Assembly: GCA_947367415.1 (NCBI GenBank)
Contig: CANBEE010000062.1
Span: 1 to 12,308, forward strand
DNA: 12,308 nt
DNA from: an uncultured Bacteroidales bacterium
Lineage (GTDB): Bacteria > Bacteroidota > Bacteroidia > Bacteroidales > Bacteroidaceae
Direction of reading: 5' to 3'
In this document: one piece after another, positions 7,128 through 12,308 of the stretch
How the letters are laid out: each line of letters starts with the position of its first letter
Position numbering within the stretch: the first letter of the stretch is position 1
Made by a program: the position numbers and the translations under genes
The notes under the pieces: generated by a model
The model's database searches: none
Seen by the model: the letters and a program-made list of their open reading frames with translations, nothing else
Told to the model about the DNA's origin: nothing

Positions 7128-10109
7128 TTATCGCACCACTTTGCGTGTGACAATAGTCCCCTCTTTGTTGACACCCACCTCAATAAACACTCCAGATAAA
7201 GGTATTGCGTTCAATGGCATGCCCTGAAGATTGTAATATCCTGTGATTCTCTTTGCGGCATGGTTAGGCATCAGTGGCTCGATTGAAGTCACAGCCTCCT
7301 CCGTTTCCTCAAAAACCCAACGCATACGAGTACGGTCGGCATGACCGCCAAAGAAAGCGACGGGGCCCTCCTTGATAGATGCATCCGTAGATCCCAGCTG
7401 TATACAGCGATTTGCGGCTTCGCTGGCATCAAGGAAGAATGCCAGTTTGCCATTGTCGGTCTTTGCATAGTATGGATAGACGGCTACAGGTGCAGCTGAA
7501 AGGTGCTGTTCGATTTGCATATAGGCTCCGCTTGCCATGTTTTGAACGTAAACATATCCGCCACTGGCATCACTCAGAGCCCACAGGGCCTCCTTGTTTG
7601 CAGCAACAGCATCAACATTGCCTGCTTTGATACTATTGTCAGACAATCCTTTGCGATAGACCAACGAATCACGCTGGCCATCAGCACTCTTGGTGCTACA
7701 CAGGTAGCGGCGCTCCGTACTTGCATTGGCTCCCGAAGCACTCGCATTACTGGTTGTGCCATAGGTATAGATATTATAGGCCATAGTAGTGGAGAAATCT
7801 GTAAGCGTATAGATTCGTGTTGCTTCGAAGACACTCACAGCATCGCTGATAACAGCCACCACAGAATCAACCTCGGCTTGAGAACTTTGTTCGTTGATTG
7901 CATCAGCGAACGCTCGCGCCTCTACAAGAACATTCATCAAAGCATTTAGGGCTTCTGAAGGATATCCCAATATTACATCAGTAGAAGCTCCCTTAGCCAG
8001 GAGTTCTGCGCTTTCAAGCGTATTGTTTAGCTTGGCCAGGAAAAGGCGTACAAGGGAGGAGTCTATCTCTGCAAAGGTAAATATCATATCGGCTCTTTCA
8101 ATGGTGCCTGAGCCCCACACCCAATCGTCAGCAAAGTCACGAGCACGAATCTGTTGATCCTTGTTGGATGGACAATTGATACGATACATGGATACGGGCG
8201 TGTTTATACCCGACTGCGCAGGGTTGTGGTCACTCGTGTAGCTGATGGTGAGCACGACAGGCGTCTCAGAACTTCCGATGCGTGCATCACCGCTTCCTAT
8301 GACAACATTCTGTGCCGACATGTATTTCTTTGTTCCATAATTGCTAATATGGAATCCACCTTCCACGGAAGTTATATTCCAAAGCAAGGCTGGGTCATCC
8401 CAAAGGAATTCCTCGGTAGAGCCCAAAGAACCGTTGGTATTAAAGGTCAGGTACTTTGGAATACCATTGATGGTGGTTCCACTGTTAAAAGGAACTGTAC
8501 CATAGCAGATGATACGGTAGAGCTTACCTTCGGTTGGAACAAAAGGATTAGTTCCTGCGGCCATACCTCCTCCACCACGCATGAATTCATCGTTGACAGA
8601 AGCTACCCCCGAATAGAGAGATTCCATAGAATCTGATACATTTTTCAGGCGAAAGTAATAAATCTTTTTCGGAGTAAGACCTTTGACCGACGCTCTGGTA
8701 GCAGTACCTTCCAGACGTTGAATCTCTACAAAAGTCTTACCATCTTCGGACTGTTCCAGAACGATAGCGGTAACTCCTTCAGCATCATTACTCCATGTCA
8801 GTTCAACCGTAGATTCATCAGTGAGCTTAGCAGCAACGTTAAGCGGATACATCAAATAGTCACTCTTTTGGGCAAGGCTATTCACATAGTTTTCAATGTT
8901 GGTGTATCCATTGTCGAACGAGTATTCATTGGCGTCATCCTTTAACGGGTCCAAACCATTAGCCTCTTCCCACTCGTCAGCCATACCGTCATTATCGGTG
9001 TCTGTAATCTTAGGTCCACCGACTACAACACCTATGCCACCTACATCCTGCTCATTATTTATGAAGGAGCCTTTCTTACCCAATGAGATCAGCTGTTCAA
9101 TAATGCGCTTGTCGTGAATATCCCTCACACGCGAAGCTCCCACATGCTCCACCACACTCTCATAAGCCTGTTCTGCAGTCTCGAGGTTCATCGGAGCAGA
9201 GCACTTTAGCGAAGGATTCTGCATCGGTGTAGCGTTATGGTGATCAGTCACAAGTGAGCCATTGAGTACTCCGTCGCAATTGCCATCGAAATAGTTGCCG
9301 CTGCTATACATATGATCGGTCTCAGTCCATTGGTCAAAGTACTTGGGCGAACCGTTCGGGCCTGCGATAAAGTAGTTATTCATCAAGTCCTGATAGTTAT
9401 CCGCAGCCGAATGCCCGCCAACCACACCATTCGTATAGTTGTATACCACATTGTTGTAATACTGCACATAGCACTTCATCTTCGGATTACGGCTCTTGTT
9501 GTTCTGCCAAAGGCAATGATGGATAGTCCAGTTGCGGGTACCATCAGTGATGGCACCGAAACGTTGTGGCTCAATGCCTTCAGAGATGATGCAATTCTGC
9601 CATGTAATATTATTAGCATTTGCTATATGCACATTGTCCCATGGGCCCCACGACACACTGCAGTGATCCATGATGACATTGCTACATTCATCCAGCGTGA
9701 GTGTACACTTGGAAGAGTTCACACTTGAGCCTCCACGCATACGTATATATCGAATGATGATATTGCTGTTCTTCGATGCTATCACACGACCGCCATAGAT
9801 TGTAATGCCCTCACCCGGAGCCGTCTGCCCCGCAATAGTGACATTACTGGCAATCGTAACATTCTTTCCCGTTATATCGATGACGCCACCCACATCGAAA
9901 ACCACAAAACGCCCAGGTTGACTGACTGCTTCAGCCAAAGACCCAGGACCTGCAGCATTTAAGTTGGTCACGTGTACAACCTGCCCACCTCTTCCACCGG
10001 AAGCATAAGCACCAAAGCCCTCTGCACCAGGGAAGGCCAACTGCTGAGCCTGTACTCCAAACGTGCAGCACAGCAAGAGAATAAAAATAAATAAGCGACT
10101 TCTCATCAT
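7128..10109 (-). CDS. Secreted modular pectate-lyase-like (PL1-type) protein with T9SS tail
   Basis: The 993-residue product is predicted to be exported and to cleave pectate by beta-elimination. A signal peptide (MMRSRLFIF...GVQAQ) precedes a right-handed beta-helix domain at about 22-350. This opens with the characteristic AFPGAEGFGAYASGGRGG and contains VTIAGQTAPGEGITIYGG, many Asn ladders, DHCSVSWG, and SRNPKMK with Arg207 at the position expected for the catalytic arginine of RxPxxR. The second basic residue is Lys rather than Arg. A calcium-type loop (DTDNDGMADEWEE, ~370) and a fibronectin-III-like domain (~424-506) follow. Next come a ricin-like beta-trefoil-type region, a helical FIVAR-like linker, a second trefoil-like region, and a T9SS-type tail ending in TRKVVR. 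The downstream domain names are judged by eye. The start at 10109 gives a proper signal peptide; 10142 would sit almost at the transcription start. No SusC/SusD genes flank it here. Confidence 0.9.
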   Translation of the reverse strand: MMRSRLFIFILLLCCTFGVQAQQLAFPGAEGFGAYASGGRGGQVVHVTNLNAAGPGSLAEAVSQPGRFVVFDVGGVIDITGKNVTIASNVTIAGQTAPGEGITIYGGRVIASKNSNIIIRYIRMRGGSSVNSSKCTLTLDECSNVIMDHCSVSWGPWDNVHIANANNITWQNCIISEGIEPQRFGAITDGTRNWTIHHCLWQNNKSRNPKMKCYVQYYNNVVYNYTNGVVGGHSAADNYQDLMNNYFIAGPNGSPKYFDQWTETDHMYSSGNYFDGNCDGVLNGSLVTDHHNATPMQNPSLKCSAPMNLETAEQAYESVVEHVGASRVRDIHDKRIIEQLISLGKKGSFINNEQDVGGIGVVVGGPKITDTDNDGMADEWEEANGLDPLKDDANEYSFDNGYTNIENYVNSLAQKSDYLMYPLNVAAKLTDESTVELTWSNDAEGVTAIVLEQSEDGKTFVEIQRLEGTATRASVKGLTPKKIYYFRLKNVSDSMESLYSGVASVNDEFMRGGGGMAAGTNPFVPTEGKLYRIICYGTVPFNSGTTINGIPKYLTFNTNGSLGSTEEFLWDDPALLWNITSVEGGFHISNYGTKKYMSAQNVVIGSGDARIGSSETPVVLTISYTSDHNPAQSGINTPVSMYRINCPSNKDQQIRARDFADDWVWGSGTIERADMIFTFAEIDSSLVRLFLAKLNNTLESAELLAKGASTDVILGYPSEALNALMNVLVEARAFADAINEQSSQAEVDSVVAVISDAVSVFEATRIYTLTDFSTTMAYNIYTYGTTSNASASGANASTERRYLCSTKSADGQRDSLVYRKGLSDNSIKAGNVDAVAANKEALWALSDASGGYVYVQNMASGAYMQIEQHLSAAPVAVYPYYAKTDNGKLAFFLDASEAANRCIQLGSTDASIKEGPVAFFGGHADRTRMRWVFEETEEAVTSIEPLMPNHAAKRITGYYNLQGMPLNAIPLSGVFIEVGVNKEGTIVTRKVVR

Positions 10110-10151
10110 ACCAGATCTTTTTTCGTTTACCGTTAAAGCCAATCACTTCAG

Positions 10152-10159
10152 CAAAGATA
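10152..10159 (-). promoter_or_regulatory. Bacteroidetes -7 element for the pectate-lyase gene
   Basis: The minus strand reads TATCTTTG, an exact TAnnTTTG match, 42 bp upstream of the ATG at 10109. No convincing -33 element is visible. It fixes the start choice, because transcription should begin close to the alternative start at 10142. Confidence 0.6.
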
Positions 10160-10219
10160 TACATTTATCATGAATAATGTCACATTGCCAAGCATTTTTT
10201 GCAACATATAGCGCAAGAC

Positions 10220-10251
10220 AAAAAAACAAGCCCCACCAATCGGTGAGGCTT
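10220..10251 (-). terminator. Intrinsic terminator of tsf
   Basis: On the minus strand, AAGCC-T-CACC pairs with GGTG-G-GGCTT around a 4-base loop (stem 10228-10251, one mismatch). Seven T in the minus strand (10220-10226) follow the stem after one base. It lies 33 bp after the tsf stop codon. It is a textbook Rho-independent terminator and should insulate the pectate-lyase gene from ribosomal operon read-through. Confidence 0.88.
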
Positions 10252-10284
10252 ATTCATATTTGTTAAACGATTATCCTTATCGGA

Positions 10285-11274
10285 TTACTCTGCACGGAGT
10301 GTGAAGCGCTTGAAGGCAACAACCTTGAGCTCAGCATCGGTTTCCTTCAATACGTCGCGTACGGTCTTCTTAGCCTCCATGATGTCCTCCTGGTTGAGCA
10401 AGCAAACCTCCTTCAAGAACTTGCCAAGACGACCCTTAGCGATGTTCTGAATCATAGGCTCGGGGAGGTTAGCAGACTTCTCTGCAGTTACAGTAGCGAT
10501 GATCTCCTTAGCCTTAGCTACATCCTCAGCGGTGATCCATCCCTTAGTCATGTTGCTCTCCATGTGGTCCTCAGAGTCTACGTGAGCGGGGTTGATACCA
10601 GCCTTGCTCAGAGCAGCCTCAACAGCCTTCTTAACCATCTCAGCCTTTGTCTTCTCAACAGCTACTGCAATCTCCTGATTCTTGATTTCCTCAGAAACGC
10701 CGTCTTCATCGATAGCGATGGGACTCATAGCAGCAACCTGCATAGCCAAACGCTTACCTGCAGCCTCGTTAACCTTGTTCAAGCCTACGAGTGTGCAGAG
10801 CTGGTTCTTGCCCTGGTGGTTATAAACAGCTACGTACTCAGCCTCAATAGTCATGTAACCATCAAGCTCCATCTTCTCACCGGTGATACCTGAACGGTCG
10901 GTAACAGCATCCTGTACAGTGCCGTTGCCCATAGGCAGAGCCTTCACCTCGTCGAGAGTCTGGCACTTGTTAGCTACAGCGAGGTCAAGGATATCCTGAG
11001 TCAACTTTACGAAATCAGCGTTGTTTGCAACGAAGTCGGTTTCACACTTCAAGGCGATAACAGCAGCGAAGCCACCCTCAGCCTTTGCCAAAACACAACC
11101 CTCAGAAGCCTCACGGTCTGAACGCTTTGCAGCAACAGCCTGACCCTTCTTACGAATGATCTCCATTGCCTTGTCGAAATCGCCTTCAGCCTCCTCGAGA
11201 GCCTTCTTGCAGTCCATCATACCAGCACCTGACAACTTGCGGAGCTTGGTAATATCAGCCATACTTACAGCCAT
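10285..11274 (-). CDS. tsf: Translation elongation factor Ts
   Basis: EF-Ts is the guanine-nucleotide exchange factor that recycles EF-Tu-GDP in the cytoplasm. The 329-residue length fits the longer Bacteroidetes form. The N-terminal UBA-like domain (MADITKLRKLSGAGMMDCKKALEEAEGD, described in parts: TKLRKLSGAGMMDCKKAL at 9-26) and the EF-Tu contact signature CETDFVANNADFVKL (77-91) are intact. Two dimerisation/core subdomains follow. The start at 11274 (MAVSMADITK) gives the family N-terminus. A start at 11262 (MADITK) is the only serious alternative, and the in-frame extension to 11358 reads through the repeat-rich spacer and is not family-like. It follows rpsB on the same strand, the usual rpsB-tsf operon, and ends in a strong terminator. 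Confidence 0.96.
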   Translation of the reverse strand: MAVSMADITKLRKLSGAGMMDCKKALEEAEGDFDKAMEIIRKKGQAVAAKRSDREASEGCVLAKAEGGFAAVIALKCETDFVANNADFVKLTQDILDLAVANKCQTLDEVKALPMGNGTVQDAVTDRSGITGEKMELDGYMTIEAEYVAVYNHQGKNQLCTLVGLNKVNEAAGKRLAMQVAAMSPIAIDEDGVSEEIKNQEIAVAVEKTKAEMVKKAVEAALSKAGINPAHVDSEDHMESNMTKGWITAEDVAKAKEIIATVTAEKSANLPEPMIQNIAKGRLGKFLKEVCLLNQEDIMEAKKTVRDVLKETDAELKVVAFKRFTLRAE

Positions 11275-11327
11275 AATGTTTCTTAAATTTTGAATTATTA
11301 AATATGAATTCTGAATTAAAACGAAAA

Positions 11328-11394
11328 GAGTTAGGGCATTAGGGTAGCCACGAGACAACTCCCGACTCCTAATTCCTAACTCTTAATTCCTAAT
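11328..11394 (-). repeat. Heptamer repeats and inverted repeat in the rpsB-tsf spacer
   Basis: Read on the minus strand, five consecutive 7-base units with consensus RTTAGGA occupy 11360-11394: ATTAGGA, ATTAAGA, GTTAGGA, ATTAGGA, GTCGGGA. The first unit overlaps the rpsB stop codon TAG. The same motif occurs in opposite orientation at 11328-11344. The two sets can pair: GAGTTAGG..ATTAGG (11328-11343) with CCTAAT.CCTAACTC (11368-11382), 14 pairs around a 1-2 base internal loop, with a 24-base loop. The remaining spacer toward tsf (11275-11320) is AT-rich with repeated GAATT words. No T-run follows the hairpin, so it does not look like an intrinsic terminator. Confidence 0.75.
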
Positions 11395-11479
11395 TTTCCT
11401 TGAGGCGTTCTGCGTTTTCTGCCATCTGCAACTTCTCGATGATTTCATTGATGTCACCATCGACGATTTGGGTTTCTTC
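11390..11479 (-). pseudogene. rpsB: Ribosomal protein S2, C-terminal end only (cut by chimeric join)
   Basis: The minus-strand frame ending at TAG (11390-11392) gives about 29 residues, EETQIVDGDINEI followed by IEKLQMAENAERLKEN. This is the acidic, helical tail typical of Bacteroidales S2, and its place directly before tsf fits the conserved rpsB-tsf order. Upstream of about 11479 the frame no longer reads as S2 and the opposite strand becomes coding. The gene is therefore not decayed in the organism as far as can be seen. It is simply cut off by the sequence join. Family assignment rests on a short tail plus synteny. Confidence 0.8.
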
Positions 11480-11947
11480 ACTTTGCTGGATGCTACACGC
11501 AGCCGTCTGTTCCAATATGACAGCGGTAGCAATCTGCTGTACGCCTTCGGTATAAAGGGTACCCAGCAGGGCACATTCAATAACCCGGTGGCCGTAGAAA
11601 ACCAGGGCGATTGTATTCTGGTTCTGGATGCCGGCTTAGGCGGAATTCATGTGTTGCAGCCCACAGTTTTCGGACAGGGCGTCCGCACTGCCATTACGCT
11701 GTATAACGACGGCCGCTACGAAGATGCCGCTGGATATTGGGAGCGCATCCTCAGCCAGGATGCCTATTACGCCCTGGCAAACATCGGCATGGGCAAGGTG
11801 CATGAGCGGACCGGCAACTTTACGCTGGCAATGCGGTACTACCGCGCCGGCAGCGACCGGGACGGCTATTCCTCTGCCTTCCTGGCCCGGCGGGAGGCCT
11901 TTACCCGTGACAACTTCCTTCTGATTTTGATCGGTGTGATCATCATG
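11471..11947 (+). pseudogene. Internal fragment of an NHL-repeat/TPR membrane protein, Firmicutes style
   Basis: About 159 residues without a native start or end. GFFTLLDATRSRLFQYD followed by NLLYAFG...GTFNNPVAVE, and then ILVLDAGLGGIHVL, is NHL/beta-propeller-blade-like. Next comes a TPR-like helical part (AITLYNDGRYEDAAGYW, ALANIGMGKVHERTGNF, AMRYYRAGSD). It ends with RREAFTRDNFLLILIGVII, the start of a membrane segment. This layout recalls Clostridia proteins encoded with ABC-type sugar or polysaccharide transport genes; that association is from memory. Codon use (cgg, ctgg, gccgg-rich) differs from the Bacteroidales genes on the left. The left edge abuts the rpsB tail and the right edge runs in frame into LarA sequence, so both ends are artificial. 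Confidence 0.6.
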
Positions 11948-12280
11948 CTCTCTGCCTGCAATGACGGCATCGGTGGCGACCATTTCTACCACCAGCTGGC
12001 AGACGAGCCGGACATCCAAAAGACCATGGATCTGTTCCTCAGCCGTGGCCGTAACGAGACCGCCCCGGATCAGTGGCAGTCCCAGATCCTGGCGCGCATC
12101 CTCTTAAAGGTCAGCGTTGTGTATGTTTCCAACATGCCCGACGAGATGGTCAAGAAAATGCACATGATCCCCGCCCACTCCATTGGAGAGGCAATGGAGA
12201 AGGCAAAGGCGCTTCTGGGTAAGGAAGATCCTACAGTCACCGCCATACCGGACGGAATTTCCGTGGTGGTGAGAAAGTGA
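11933..12280 (+). pseudogene. C-terminal fragment of LarA-type nickel-dependent lactate racemase family protein
   Basis: About 116 residues ending at a TGA stop. GVIIMLSACNDGIGGDHFY, then LADEPDIQKTMDLFLSRGR, PDQWQSQILARIL, VVYVSNMPDEMV, MHMIPAHSIGEAMEKAKALLG and TAIPDGISVVV, match the C-terminal half of LarA-like proteins (DUF2088/LarA family), which racemise lactate or related 2-hydroxy acids with a nickel-pincer cofactor. Full-length members are over 400 residues, so the N-terminal part with the conserved His and Lys residues is missing. It is joined in frame to the preceding NHL/TPR fragment at a short ambiguous stretch. Base composition matches that fragment, not the Bacteroidales part. 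A Shine-Dalgarno-like GGGAGG lies after its stop, before the next ATG. Confidence 0.75.
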
Positions 12281-12297
12281 GTCTGGGAGGAAAGCCG

Positions 12298-12308
12298 ATG
12301 AAGGAACT
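12298..12308 (+). CDS. First codons of a following gene, cut by the window edge
   Basis: ATG AAG GAA CT starts 17 bases after the LarA-like stop codon. A strong Shine-Dalgarno sequence GGGAGG (12285-12290) lies 7 bases upstream. Such a site is typical of Firmicutes and unlike the Bacteroidales starts elsewhere in the window, supporting a different origin for this end. Only three codons are visible, so no product can be named. Confidence 0.5.

Noticed and set aside
11468..12280. A single 270-residue fusion gene (NHL/TPR plus LarA)
   Set aside because: Both parts are fragments cut within domains, the start lies in the rpsB overlap, and both joins fall in short stretches that fit both partners. 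This fits a chimeric sequence better than a real gene.

Overview
The window is bacterial. Positions 1 to about 11,470 look like one continuous piece of a Bacteroidales chromosome, most likely Prevotella or a close relative. Four things support this. Promoter -7 elements match the Bacteroidetes form TAnnTTTG and starts lack strong Shine-Dalgarno sites. Three secreted proteins end in type IX secretion (T9SS/Por) sorting domains. There is a C10 (streptopain/interpain-like) protease. EF-Ts and the S2 tail look like the Bacteroidales versions. The genus is inferred from sequence style, not from a search.

Layout. (1) 74-1372 (-): a secreted YD-repeat-like protein with an EF-hand-type loop and a T9SS tail. 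It is divergent from 1487-4015 (+), a secreted C10 cysteine protease with propeptide, catalytic domain, beta-sandwich domains and T9SS tail. (2) 4101-5947 (+): a two-gene operon of meso-diaminopimelate dehydrogenase (ddh) and, overlapping by one base, a 10-TM transporter of the bile acid:Na+ symporter (BASS) type. (3) 5952-6569 (-): a small FAA-hydrolase-family enzyme, convergent with the transporter at 4 bp and divergent from 6713-7054 (+), a SUI1/YciH translation factor. (4) 7128-10109 (-): a large secreted modular pectate-lyase-like protein with a T9SS tail. (5) 10285-11479 (-): EF-Ts (tsf) with a clear intrinsic terminator, preceded by the last ~30 codons of ribosomal protein S2 (rpsB). 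The rpsB-tsf spacer carries heptamer repeats and a long inverted repeat.

From about 11,471 to the right end the sequence changes character. rpsB is cut off and replaced, across a short stretch readable in both contexts, by an opposite-strand NHL/TPR membrane-protein fragment of Firmicutes (Clostridia) style. This in turn runs in frame, across a second ambiguous stretch, into the C-terminal part of a LarA-type nickel-dependent lactate racemase. Neither fragment is a whole gene and both joins sit in conserved coding sequence, so I read this end as a double chimera (most likely misassembly) rather than a new fusion gene.

Functionally the main piece mixes housekeeping genes (lysine/peptidoglycan precursor metabolism, translation) with exported degradative or surface proteins (protease, pectate lyase, YD protein). 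I see no CRISPR array, tRNA, rRNA, insertion sequence or phage gene, and no gene-free stretch over 300 bases. The first 73 bases hold nothing I can identify. I found no convincing new multi-gene system. The most unusual real features are the rpsB-tsf spacer repeats and the YD/EF-hand secreted protein.
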